Numbered from the stretch's first letter, positions 56,501-64,000 are shown. The stretch is DNA of 64,000 nucleotides from Symbiodinium kawagutii (GCA_009767595.1 VSDK01022210.1:423942-487941), one strand, 5' to 3'. Notes: a model not told the origin generated them from the sequence alone. Translations and numbers: made by a program.

Positions 56501-59500
56501 GCAGATCGAATGCGTTCAGCTCGACGAAGGGCTTCATCTCGCAACAACTCCTGGTTCATCTTGAAGCGGATCTTTCCGCTCTGAATCTGGCCTAGCAAGG
56601 ATCCCGGCAGAGATGAATTTCGCCCTGTGACAGCTTGGAGCGGACTCAAACCTCCATCATTCGTCATACGATTCTTCGCCGCCAGAGCATACACCAACGT
56701 CCACTTCATCTCCTCCAGGGTCTCAATGCGCAACGCTGTGACCATCTTCATCAGCAAGATCTTCAGGAGCGCACCATGTCGCTCTGCATGACCCAAACGC
56801 CACTTTGCTTGGTCTGGGATGATCTCGTGTTGGACGCCACAGAGATCATTCAGGCGACTAAGGGAGCCTTGAAATTCAGGACCTCCATCGGTCAACAGGA
56901 CATCCGGTGTGCCGAACACACCATACCACTTGTCCCTCAAAACGGATGCCGCCCATTCTGAACTCGGATCAAAACTCACATCGCCCACCTGGTAGTCCGT
57001 CAATTCATCGATGTAGTGCACCACCGTGTACCGCAGGTTCTGCACATCCCACACATGAAAACAATCACCTGACACTTTCTGGTTGAAGTTGGAGGGCTTG
57101 TTGTAACTTGCCTGTGGCCTCGCTTGAGGAGGATGCACCATGCAGCACACTTGGCATCGAAGGCTGTTTGCTCCCATCAGCAACTGTCGATTGGCTCCTG
57201 CCAGGCTCAACATCCTGACCAAACGTTCATTGGACAAATGCCCCAAAGTCACGTGCAAATGTGCCAACATAGACCTGATACGCCGTGGCAAAGTTCGACC
57301 GTTGCCCTCGAAGTTCACAAAGTCGTATCGCTCCCCGCCCGTCTCCTTGAGCTGGTTGCGAAGTGCCTCTTCCGGAGTCAAGACACCTTCGACGGCCCCA
57401 ATGAACCAATCAGCTCCACCGGCAGGTTCGTGAAGTTTCGGCATCTTCACATTCTTGGGCTGGTTGAGCACTGCCTCCGCGGTGTCCAGGATATGTTGAG
57501 CCAATTTCGCTGGCCATCTGCCAGCTAAAGTGGAACGTCTCTCCCAACGTCCATTCACCTTGACCGATCCTTTCACCTGCTCGTGCATCTCCGGAGGGTG
57601 ACTGCATCTTCGGACTCTAGCAAGAAGCGTGGCCCACTCCTCATTGTTCACATCAAGAGCCGTCGCCTTCTTATAGTAGCGCCTCGACACTGGATCCTTG
57701 AGCCCAAATTCACATTGATCAACGACCACTCGATGCACATTGGGCCTGTTGCGCATGTAGGAGAGCTCCAAGGCTTCCGACGTCTCTGGCTGCTCAGTCA
57801 ATGCCAGTCGCCCGTTGTTGGTCTGCTCCAACCATATCTCCTCCACCAGCTTCCAAAATGGAAGATGTTGCCGACGCTTCTCCATCAAAGCATCCATGTC
57901 ACTGGCCTGATTCTGCCACAAACTCCATGGCCCGCAAAGAGGAGTGAGTACTACCAAATCTGGTTGCCACTTCCGGATCGCATCCATGAGGCGGTCCCTT
58001 GCTTCCTTCTTGTACATGTCATGCTCCGTCCCGCCCAACAAAATGTCTACGGGTTCATATGCCTGCCATCCATCCTTCTGAAGGGCCACACGAGTAAGCA
58101 TTGCGCTGCCTGCAAAGACCTCCACCACCGTGTAGTTGGTAATGCAGTGAGATGCCCCTTGAATCATGGACATCACTGCAAGAGCCCATCCAATGCCTTT
58201 CTTCATCTTCTGTGTCAGGCCGCGCTGTGGTCTCTGCTGCACCTCCACCTTCTCAGTGTCCTCCTCCGAGCTCACATCAAAGCCAACACCTCCGGGTTCC
58301 ATAGCCTCTGTCGCAGTGAACCCAGATGGCCCCACAATGCCCCCACTTCTTTGCCCAACAACATTGACAACCATTTGGGGTTCCTTCGCCACTTCGCCCG
58401 GGGGTAGGTGAGCTCGACCGCCATCTTCACCCGCAATTGCCACAATAGTTTCTTCCAAAGAAAGGTCACCATCCGAGAACGAGCACTCGCCACCACGTTC
58501 AAAGCCACCTCCGCACTCCAGCAATGAGACAGGCTTGGGTAGTCCGCCAGCTGTCCGGTGAGTGCCTTCTTCTCCTTGGTCTTGGTCTGAGATGCAGCTT
58601 TCTTCTCCCGCTTCTTCAGCAACATCTGCATCTCCTCGGGCGTTGGCTGGAACTGCTCGTCTTCCTCGGCCAAATTGAAGCGTTGTGGTCCCGGCAGTTC
58701 CCATCCTGGTTCTGCTCGATGTCGGGGAGGTCGGGGTGGATGTTTGGCCTTGGCTGCTGCCGTTGCCTCGGAGATCACCCTGTTCTGGAAGGCGGTCATG
58801 TCGGAGCCCATGGCCTCGCTCCGAAAGCTGCCCACACTCCCGGTCTCGTGCTGGATCATCTCGTCGTCGCTCATCAAGTACTGGCACTCCATGGCACGAT
58901 GACCCAACTCGCCGCACAGACGACATTGCGGCTGGGACATTGGAAGAACGAGGGCCACTCAGCGAATTTGATGCTTCAGACACTTCTGCGGCACACACTT
59001 CAGGATCACGATCAACTGGCCAAATGACAGCTTCGCAAGCATCCGGCATGACATAGTCGTCTGGTACTTCATATTGAATATCAAGAGCTTGAAATTCTTC
59101 TATGTTCATAATGTAGTGACCGCCTTGTGTCTGCCTCATGCCATAGCCTTTGACTTTCAACTTCGTGGATGACAAAGTGTGTGAACTGCAATCGAAAACC
59201 GCCCCCAACTGAGTGCATGCTGGCCGCGACAACAAAGGTGGGCACTCCCCATTGACCACTGAGAACATCAACACGGCTGGTTTCTGTGCAAAGGTTGCCC
59301 AAAACTGGATGCTGTACTTACTCTTCAAACTTTGTCCATTGCCAAAACGGAAAGTCTCATCTTCCGGTTGCACTCGAAACCATCTGCCATTATCCTTCCA
59401 TCGTTGGATCAATTGGTTGGCCCACTGAACACCACATACCGACCTCATGCATCCCAAATCTAAAATGACCGATTGAGCTAACTCCTCCATACACCAGAGA

Positions 59501-61338
59501 ACACCATGCTTGGGGTCCATCTCATCCTTGCCACCCTGATGAACCGCCGTCAGCGCCATGTATGCTCGCATGTTCTCGGAGCCGTCAGAAAAGTTGGCAG
59601 AACAGAGGGAAGCAAGAAGAGCCCATTCGGTCTCCTCATGCTCCTTGTCGGTCATAGGAGCTTTGCCACCACGCGAAACCTTCCCAGCCACAAAGGTCTG
59701 CTGTCCCGAGGTACCTTTCGGCTTTGGGCATTCACGACTCCAATGACCAATTTCGCCACAGTTGTGGCAACGGGTGGTCTTCATCTTCTCGGCAAGCTGC
59801 TTTCGACGAGCTTCAGGATCCTGCTTCTTGTAGAAGTTCCTCATTTTCTTCACCTCCGCCATGCGATGCTTGGCACGGAAGTGCAAGGCGAAAGCTTCTT
59901 TCTCTGCCTCCATCAAATCAGGGGGAACACCCTCGTCGAAGCTTTCCTCGCCTGGATCACCGAGAGTGCTGTCACCGAAGTCATCCTCATCTATTTCGCT
60001 GATGCCCTCCAACTCGGCAGCGAAGGCTCCACGGAAGTTCTTCTTGGCGATGAAATTCCCTTCGCGCTGCAACAAATGATCGTCCCCATTCGCACCTGCC
60101 AGGTTGGGCTCTGACACTCCGATGGGACAACCACTTTCTCCTTCAAGTTCAGCAGACAGCTCGATCATCGCATTCGTGATGTTCTCTTCCGTCTCTTCGC
60201 CAGCCCTAGCCTTCACCATCAGCTTGTCCTTCTTGCTCAGCCGTGAATGATCCAAAAGATGTCCCACATAGAACTTGTCCCCCATTTCCAAAGAGTTGTC
60301 GAGGCTCACCAGCTGGCTCCTATAGATGGAGCCACGAGTGACGTAGGACTCCAAAGATTCACCTGGGAGACGACTTAGATGCATCAGCTTCTTGCGGTGC
60401 TGGTCGACCCGATGTTTGTCCAGCTGCTTGACGAGAGGGCTTGACTCCAACACCTTGAAGATCTTCTCCATTCCCCCAGGACGATTCACATCATCGTTGT
60501 TCAGGTGCTTGACTAACTGACCTGCCCTTTCTCGCAACTGAACCATGATTCTCGGTCCAATCAACTCCACCGGTATCTGACCACCCTCTCCGCCCAGCCA
60601 AAAGGAAACCGAACGCTTCCAGTCCTGGTAGCTCTCGCCCTTCTTGGCCTTGAAGATCGGAGGGTAAGAACTACTTGGTTTCCCTTTGAACTTCTTGTCC
60701 GAGTCACCACCCGGCTCCTTTGTCTCAAGTCGCTCACCAGCGACACTGTGTTCCCCGGACGGAGGATTGCCATGTCTATCGAAACCGGCGGCCGCTGGAC
60801 TCACCGGTGACACTTCACGCTGCACAGCCCGCTCAGGTTCACGTTCTCTTCCACGTGGATCGCCTCGTGGTAGTTTATCATCATGCCCTTTTCCCCGAGG
60901 ATCACCTCGAAGTTCTTGATCACGTCGCCCTTGTCCATGATCATCCCCATAGCACGAAGACGTGTCACTACCGCCACCGTACCAGTTGGCATATACCCGA
61001 TGACCTTGCCAACCACCGTCATAGCCATCATAGTGTCCACCATGCCACCAACTTCGATTGGAATCACCATCTGACCAACCATTGTCAGACATGTCGCCCC
61101 AGGACCAATTGTCATAGTATCTCCTGCTACGCCTCGACGAATCATTCCAGCTACCACCATAGGATCCACTATGGTTTCCCCAGCTATTCGATTCCTGCCC
61201 GTAGCCTGAACCACCATGACTAGGATTCCCGCTACCATCACCAGCTACATCAGCTTCTTCACTTGAGGTTGCATCCAGGCCTCCATCGGCCCCCATGCCT
61301 CTGGTCACCTCGAAGGCGTCATAGTAGGACCGCGCCAT
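53503..61338 (-). CDS. Copia polyprotein: Gag - PR - MTase-like - IN - RT - RNase H
   Basis: 2611 codons from ATG 61338. The open frame begins upstream at 61578 inside the LTR, without an ATG. Residues 1-220 are Gly/Ser/Tyr/Asp-rich. A CCHC knuckle (CHNCGEIGHWSREC) is at 524-537. The protease site is ILDLG (Asp 627), where most relatives have DSG or DTG. A methyltransferase-like domain (VVEVFAGSAM, LTPLCGPWSLW, VDQCEFGLKDP) spans about 1070-1285. Integrase has H1362, H1367, C1395, C1398 and catalytic D1425, D1484 (LLTDGGPEFQ), E1519. A Pro/Glu-rich linker precedes RT (YEDVASAFLQG, D2153; CIHVDDTRY, D2256-2257) and RNase H (SASDAAYAG, D2412). Between about 58500 and 58950 this frame looks like shadow, and another frame carries the sensible protein. 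Confidence 0.9.
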   Translation of the reverse strand: MARSYYDAFEVTRGMGADGGLDATSSEEADVAGDGSGNPSHGGSGYGQESNSWGNHSGSYGGSWNDSSRRSRRYYDNWSWGDMSDNGWSDGDSNRSWWHGGHYDGYDGGWQGHRVYANWYGGGSDTSSCYGDDHGQGRRDQELRGDPRGKGHDDKLPRGDPRGREREPERAVQREVSPVSPAAAGFDRHGNPPSGEHSVAGERLETKEPGGDSDKKFKGKPSSSYPPIFKAKKGESYQDWKRSVSFWLGGEGGQIPVELIGPRIMVQLRERAGQLVKHLNNDDVNRPGGMEKIFKVLESSPLVKQLDKHRVDQHRKKLMHLSRLPGESLESYVTRGSIYRSQLVSLDNSLEMGDKFYVGHLLDHSRLSKKDKLMVKARAGEETEENITNAMIELSAELEGESGCPIGVSEPNLAGANGDDHLLQREGNFIAKKNFRGAFAAELEGISEIDEDDFGDSTLGDPGEESFDEGVPPDLMEAEKEAFALHFRAKHRMAEVKKMRNFYKKQDPEARRKQLAEKMKTTRCHNCGEIGHWSRECPKPKGTSGQQTFVAGKVSRGGKAPMTDKEHEETEWALLASLCSANFSDGSENMRAYMALTAVHQGGKDEMDPKHGVLWCMEELAQSVILDLGCMRSVCGVQWANQLIQRWKDNGRWFRVQPEDETFRFGNGQSLKSKYSIQFWATFAQKPAVLMFSVVNGECPPLLSRPACTQLGAVFDCSSHTLSSTKLKVKGYGMRQTQGGHYIMNIEEFQALDIQYEVPDDYVMPDACEAVIWPVDRDPEVCAAEVSEASNSLSGPRSSNVPAAMSSVRRVGSSCHGVPVLDERRRDDPARDRECGQLSERGHGLRHDRLPEQGDLRGNGSSQGQTSTPTSPTSSRTRMGTAGTTTLQFGRGRRAVPANARGDADVAEEAGEESCISDQDQGEEGTHRTAGGLPKPVSLLECGGGFERGGECSFSDGDLSLEETIVAIAGEDGGRAHLPPGEVAKEPQMVVNVVGQRSGGIVGPSGFTATEAMEPGGVGFDVSSEEDTEKVEVQQRPQRGLTQKMKKGIGWALAVMSMIQGASHCITNYTVVEVFAGSAMLTRVALQKDGWQAYEPVDILLGGTEHDMYKKEARDRLMDAIRKWQPDLVVLTPLCGPWSLWQNQASDMDALMEKRRQHLPFWKLVEEIWLEQTNNGRLALTEQPETSEALELSYMRNRPNVHRVVVDQCEFGLKDPVSRRYYKKATALDVNNEEWATLLARVRRCSHPPEMHEQVKGSVKVNGRWERRSTLAGRWPAKLAQHILDTAEAVLNQPKNVKMPKLHEPAGGADWFIGAVEGVLTPEEALRNQLKETGGERYDFVNFEGNGRTLPRRIRSMLAHLHVTLGHLSNERLVRMLSLAGANRQLLMGANSLRCQVCCMVHPPQARPQASYNKPSNFNQKVSGDCFHVWDVQNLRYTVVHYIDELTDYQVGDVSFDPSSEWAASVLRDKWYGVFGTPDVLLTDGGPEFQGSLSRLNDLCGVQHEIIPDQAKWRLGHAERHGALLKILLMKMVTALRIETLEEMKWTLVYALAAKNRMTNDGGLSPLQAVTGRNSSLPGSLLGQIQSGKIRFKMNQELLRDEALRRAERIRSAAIEACHWVDAHHGLRKALNARSRPPRLEGLKEGTCVYVYEPPVSRKGLARRMQDDTSWAGPGVIVCVEKEDSIPRKIWVRIRTKVKAYPLEKVRLATPDEMMSSEFIVGALKDVEAELETGRLTVVEEQKKKRKTAAPKTPAAPKARPNPSTPQVQPAPQQSRPIEEPQQAEAQAQSQPAVEETVDPVLDDPYLTDRLPEEPRSSEEEEVPQHVKERMQAAQEPVPVSSSSSPLESSSGPESRWDESRSSAGDAQRRLEQRRELAHDVPQALQGASRKRTEDDEVEPHLLPFTKKKKLFERMVEGMGASSTMAQAELRGDLEDMWQDLRKVRSKMRKKDRAEKRSQARSSHSIFHVENVQEVKPEEEAGLEVLRQMMVDQEVLGAEWCDNDQKKEFEEEVMKEAQRRQNAENEASQGSQLLTGKLRLEYQWAKLSSDWQTAYKEPLLKAIRVYFDHQAIQGVKLDSVIDPRKVLSSRFVLTNKGEENLDAAVLKARWILGGHRDPELGQYPTLAPTASLLGHNLLNWLAVQNRWIVHYEDVASAFLQGRHLPSDREVYVRLPSGYPSYVNDYIKTLLGDGYRSDMLRLVKGGFGLAESPRLWYLEYRSTLKDLGLHELKLVPGMFRAFHPDGRLRALVCIHVDDTRYAGDESAKEIWAELHKRLKFGDLRKAVDGWQKFCGRWERQDPSTLEFFYSMDEYVKKIPELSKNVLDFKGEVLTEDVKKEIGSILGQVSWAARQGRPDLMYGVSNCQQLSGLGKPEAILWLKRILARARQTFEVKVPRIPGDIADLLIVSASDAAYAGQPRQGSQGGVTCLLAHPDVLRGEADVCILEAQSMRINRIVRCSMSAELSMAATAFEHGDFIRAVMAELLEINFKLRDWKWHASKWRHYLVIDAKTGYDVLNNEGMTADRKIMIDAAVLRDAMMERSCENYVRWMPGKEMISDALTKWNGNGVLEKVLKMGKWSLVDTPEARQLREAAAARKKIYLARKKASPEH
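58490..58958 (-). CDS. Copia element: alternative-frame segment with second CCHC zinc knuckle
   Basis: In a frame shifted by one base from the polyprotein, the minus strand reads a coherent protein. It contains CRLCGELGHRAMEC (58884-58925), a second C-x2-C-x4-H-x4-C knuckle, then an acidic/polar stretch and a Lys-rich KKREKKAASQTKTKEKKALT segment. The main frame over the same bases is Arg/Ser-rich and looks random, while on either side the main frame is clearly the real one. So two compensating shifts are implied, near 58955 and near 58500. The frame itself stays open to 58272, but the last part is shadow. Confidence 0.6.
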
Positions 61339-61379
61339 GTGATGCCGGCCCCCTAGGCAAACACCAAGGCTCAAGAACC

Positions 61380-61470
61380 GCGCAGCCCCAAACCGCGCAG
61401 CCGCCGCCACACAGCAACGACGCCGCCAACCGCACCGCCGCCGCCACACAGCAACGACGCCGCCAACAGC
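61380..61470 (-). repeat. 37-bp duplication in the copia leader
   Basis: CCGCCGCCACACAGCAACGA+CGCCGCCAAC occurs at 61401-61430 and 61438-61467, between the primer-binding site and the ATG. Confidence 0.8.
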
Positions 61471-61494
61471 ACCGACGCAACGGCACCTATCCCT

Positions 61495-61521
61495 GGATCG
61501 CCCAACCGGGCTCCGCTGCCA
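61495..61521 (-). promoter_or_regulatory. Primer-binding site of the copia element
   Basis: Minus strand TGGCAGCGGAGCCCGGTTGG+GCGATCC directly follows (overlapping by one base) the 5' LTR. TGG pairs with a tRNA CCA end, and the complement (CTCCGCTGCCA preceded by GGATCG) resembles the acceptor and T-arm of an initiator-Met tRNA. The tRNA identity is inference. Confidence 0.6.
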
Positions 61522-61638
61522 CTTAAAAGTGGTAGCGAGCCAACCCCCGAGTGCAGGCTGCTGCACTTTTCTCAACACCTAGGTCCGAGCATCACATGCT
61601 GCAGCGGAGCGATCACCTGGGCAGTGCACGGATTGACA
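61521..61638 (-). repeat. 5' LTR of the copia element
   Basis: 118 bp, identical by eye to 53369-53486. Being so short it must hold promoter, cap site and polyadenylation signal in very little space. No TATA box is evident. Confidence 0.92.
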
Positions 61639-61643
61639 ATTAG
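61639..61643. other. Target-site duplication of the copia element
   Basis: ATTAG, second copy (see 53364-53368). Confidence 0.9.
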
Positions 61644-61682
61644 TCTTGCTGGTCCAGGTGCCAGCATCCACGTGCGAATGAC

Positions 61683-61788
61683 CTTTGCCGGGACATGCCG
61701 GCACAGGCCGCCATGTGTGGCCAACTGATAGTCACGCTTAACAACGTCAGACTCTTTCAGCGCACTGTGGTACCAACAGAGTTTGCAG
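61683..61788 (-). CDS. Candidate exon (Cys-rich, unknown protein)
   Basis: Minus strand: acceptor TGCGCAAG and donor GCAAAG|GTCATT. With one leading base it reads CKLCWYHSALKESDVVKRDY then QLATHGGLCRHVPAK, ending at phase 0. Strongly protein-like. The copia target site begins 39 bp beyond its donor, so the element appears to have landed just inside the following intron. The acceptor choice is the weak point: its phase does not match 61952-62045. Confidence 0.45.
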
Positions 61789-61951
61789 CTTGCGCAATTG
61801 CATGTTAAGCGAGTCAATATTGAGAAACCATTCACTGACAACAGTAAATGCATAAATGCTGCTTGCATATCTGCAAAATAGGACAGTACTTATGTAAACT
61901 CCACTGCTAAATGCTGATGACTACCAAAGATTCCAGTGATGGGAACGAAAC

Positions 61952-62045
61952 CCTGCTCAACCGCCCCCCTAACTGCTTGTCAAACCACTGGGCAAGGAGC
62001 TCGCTGAACTGGGGCCGCCGTAATTTATGGATGTCCCATCTCTTT
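61952..62045 (-). CDS. Candidate exon (basic, unknown protein)
   Basis: Minus strand: acceptor CCAGCACAG and donor GAGCAGG|GTTTCG. With one leading base it reads KRWDIHKLRRPQFSELLAQW then FDKQLGGRLSR. The leading base completes the two bases left by 62470-62504. The island has convincing amino-acid composition, but I do not recognise the family. Confidence 0.5.
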
Positions 62046-62247
62046 CTGTGCTGGTCATGTATTGATGGAAACCTATCATTAATGACCGTTCTTAACCATC
62101 ATGGTCTAAAACGCTGTATCTGCAATATACATTTCCCGCTAGTCATTCAGTGCATGAACCACCTCATGCAATCATTCACTATCACTGATCTTAAGCACCA
62201 TTCACATCCATTGGCTATCATTGACCAACACTCAGAACCCATGCAAG

Positions 62248-62420
62248 ATAGATAGATAGATAGATAGATAAATAGATAAATAGATAAATAGATGAATAAA
62301 TGAATAGAGAAATAGAAAGAGAAATAGAGAAATAGGTAGAGAAATGGAGAAATAGAGAAATAGATAGATGGTAGATAGATAAATAGATAGGGAAATGGAT
62401 AAACTAGACAAACACACAAA
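62248..62420 (+). repeat. (GATA/AAATA)n microsatellite
   Basis: About 170 bp of GATAGATAGATA, AATAGATAAATAGA and AGAAATAGAG units. It lies in the presumed intron between two candidate exons. Confidence 0.93.
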
Positions 62421-62469
62421 TAGATCTCCAAATAGATCGAGAAATATTTCCCATTAGCTGCGCTGCAAC

Positions 62470-62504
62470 CGCCGCCAGTGCACCTCCACCTTGACTCTGG
62501 ACAC
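62470..62504 (-). CDS. Candidate small exon (unknown protein)
   Basis: Minus strand: acceptor CGTGCGCAG and donor GGCGGCG|GTTGCA. It reads VSRVKVEVHWR plus two bases, in phase with 61952-62045. Without the splice the frame runs only a few codons further to a stop, so an alternative is the end of a separate coding region. Confidence 0.37.
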
Positions 62505-62621
62505 CTGCGCACGGTCACCAAACAGCAACAAATGAATATCCAGGCAACCGGTCACGAGCTTGTAAAGGCCTGACTGGATACGAGCTTCGTACAAGTAAGG
62601 AGGAACACACAACTTTATTGA

Positions 62622-62760
62622 TAATGGCTACCCAGGATGAAGCTAAACCCCTGGTTGATGATCACTAGGGGGGTTACCATTTTAATGGAAAACCAGTCGG
62701 CTTTTAGGGATACCCCCTATGATCATCAACCAGGGGTTTATTAATCCTGAGTTACCATTA
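62622..62760. mobile_element. MITE-like element, family D
   Basis: 139 bp with inverted ends of about 50 bp: TAATGGCTACCCAGGATGAA...AACCCCTGGTTGATGATCAC on the left, and TGATCATCAACCAGGGGTTT...CCTGAGTTACCATTA on the right. Nearly the whole element folds on itself. Confidence 0.8.
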
Positions 62761-62764
62761 ATCA

Positions 62765-63200
62765 TGTGACAGCATTTCAAGACCCAAAGGAACAATGTAA
62801 TGTTATAACCATCGGTAGTAATGCTGTACACATGTTTCAAATCGCTACAATACAAACGTTATAATACTGCACAAAGATGTTGTAATGTAATGAAACAAAT
62901 ACAAACAGTAAAATCACACCGTTAAGATCGTTGGAAATCATCTTAATGAAAACTGGTGTAGTCTAATGATCGCAAAACCAATCTGATTCTGAATGGAGCA
63001 GTAATGATCATAATTCAAAACATCTAATCGATCAACAATGATAATAACAATACCTCTTTAGAACATATCACCATGATGATAATATATATTTATACATATA
63101 CATATTTCAAACAATGATCCGGTCATAGTGAGGAATGAGCAGATTCATTAGAACTGTCAGAGGAACACGCACAAAAGAATCGATCACATCATCATGAACA
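62765..63200. other. AT-rich DNA without gene
   Basis: AT-rich flank of the last composite repeat. I see nothing in it. Confidence 0.5.
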
Positions 63201-63208
63201 AATTGTTT

Positions 63209-64000
63209 TACTTCGAGTGATCCCCACCATGTCATGTCATCACCGCTTGTTGACTCCACTTTTGTCTGACATTCTCTCCGACATACCTTCTGACATTCTT
63301 TCTGGCAAAACTTCTGACATTCTCTCTGGCATACCTTTTGACATTCTTTCTGACATCCTTTCTGGCACATCTTCTGACGTTCTTTCTGACAATTTTCTAC
63401 TCGGACATTCTTTCTGGCAAATCTTTTGACATTCTCTCCGACATCTCTTCTGACATTCTTTCTGACATATCTTTTGGCATTCTTTCTGGCATATCTTCTG
63501 CCAATCTCTCTGATATTCTCTCTGACATATCTTCTGGCATTCTGTCTGGCATTCTCTCTGACATATCCTCTGACATTCTCTCTGACATTCTTTCTGGCAT
63601 ATCTTTTGACATTCTCTCTGACATATCTTCTGACATTCTTTCTGACATGTCTTCTGACATATCTTCTGACATTCTCTCTGACATTCTTTCTGGCATTTCT
63701 TCTGACGTTCTTTCTGACAACTTTCTAGTCGGACATTCTTTCTGGCATATCTTTTGACATTCTCTCTGACATATCTTCTGACATTCTTTCTGACATATCC
63801 TCTGACATTCTTTCTGGCATATCTTCTGACATTCTCTCTGACATTCTTTCTGGCAGATCTTTTGACATTCTCTCTGACATATCTTCTGACATATCTTCTG
63901 ACATATCTTCTGACATATCTTCTGACATATCTTCTGACATATCTTCTGACATATCTTCTGACATATCTTCTGACATATCTTCTGACATATCTTCTGACAT
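63209..64000 (+). repeat. Composite minisatellite element, copy 3 (truncated by window end)
   Basis: Conserved leader TTTACTTCGAGTGATCCCCA then GTCATGTCATCACCGCTTGT, followed by the 12-bp minisatellite to the window end. The last 120 bp are pure TCTGACATATCT 12-mers. The tail and the 40-bp unit are not reached. Confidence 0.9.

Larger units (their letters stand above)
53369..61638 (-). mobile_element. Ty1/copia LTR retrotransposon, apparently complete and young
   Basis: An 8270-bp element on the minus strand with 118-bp direct LTRs at both ends, identical by eye, a 5-bp target duplication (ATTAG), a primer-binding site next to the 5' LTR and a purine-rich stretch next to the 3' LTR. The polyprotein order is gag - protease - methyltransferase-like - integrase - RT - RNase H. 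Integrase before RT defines Ty1/copia. Identical LTRs and an open frame of more than 2600 codons suggest recent insertion and possible activity, although about 0.5 kb of the sensible reading lies in another frame. Confidence 0.93.

Noticed and set aside
54172..61223. Numerous plus-strand frames inside the copia element
   Set aside because: Antisense shadows of the GC-rich polyprotein, with no recognisable motifs.
61339..61578. First 80 codons of the copia frame (upstream of ATG 61338)
   Set aside because: They lack an ATG, overlap the LTR, primer-binding site and leader repeat, and read as Arg/Cys/Ala-rich noise.

Overview
The window looks like nuclear DNA of a dinoflagellate alga (inference, about 0.75). 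There is no prokaryotic-style gene packing. Long AT-rich, low-complexity stretches carry short GC-rich islands bounded by splice-like signals. Two very large retrotransposons of different orders are present, together with several MITE-like inverted-repeat families and minisatellites. No rRNA, tRNA, spliced-leader RNA gene, CRISPR array or plasmid-type feature was recognised. Two runs of N (30988-31042 and 45176-45711) are assembly gaps inside repeats.

Layout. 0.6-1.5 kb: first copy of a composite repeat made of a conserved leader, a 12-bp minisatellite, a 40-bp tandem repeat and a conserved tail. 1.5-18.4 kb: AT-rich DNA with MITEs, microsatellites and candidate minus-strand exons. 18.4-29.8 kb: an 11.4-kb plus-strand tyrosine-recombinase (DIRS/Ngaro/PAT-type) retrotransposon with split direct repeats in the order A1 - ORFs - B1 - A2 - B2. 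It encodes a membrane-type ORF1, a zinc-finger ORF2, a methyltransferase-like domain, reverse transcriptase, RNase H, a second segment with C5-methyltransferase-like motifs, and a complete tyrosine recombinase. 30.1-31.8 kb: a 46-bp satellite with a gap and a duplicated block. 32-53 kb: more AT-rich DNA with candidate exons and MITEs. 44.5-46.7 kb: second composite minisatellite. 53.4-61.6 kb: an 8.3-kb minus-strand Ty1/copia element with identical 118-bp LTRs and a 5-bp target duplication. 61.7-62.5 kb: three more candidate exons. 63.2 kb to the end: third composite minisatellite, running off the window.

How it fits together. The best-supported host signal is a series of about 26 short minus-strand exon candidates from about 5 kb to 62.5 kb, some of them phase-compatible with their neighbours. 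Both retrotransposons lie between such exons, so they probably sit in introns: copia in sense, the DIRS-like element in antisense. The most unusual point is a domain with the same ordered motifs (FAG / PC-type / CxFGL) in two otherwise unrelated retrotransposons, placed before RT in the DIRS-like element and between protease and integrase in the copia element. In each element part of the biologically sensible protein lies in a different frame from the long open frame, while the long frame stays free of stops.
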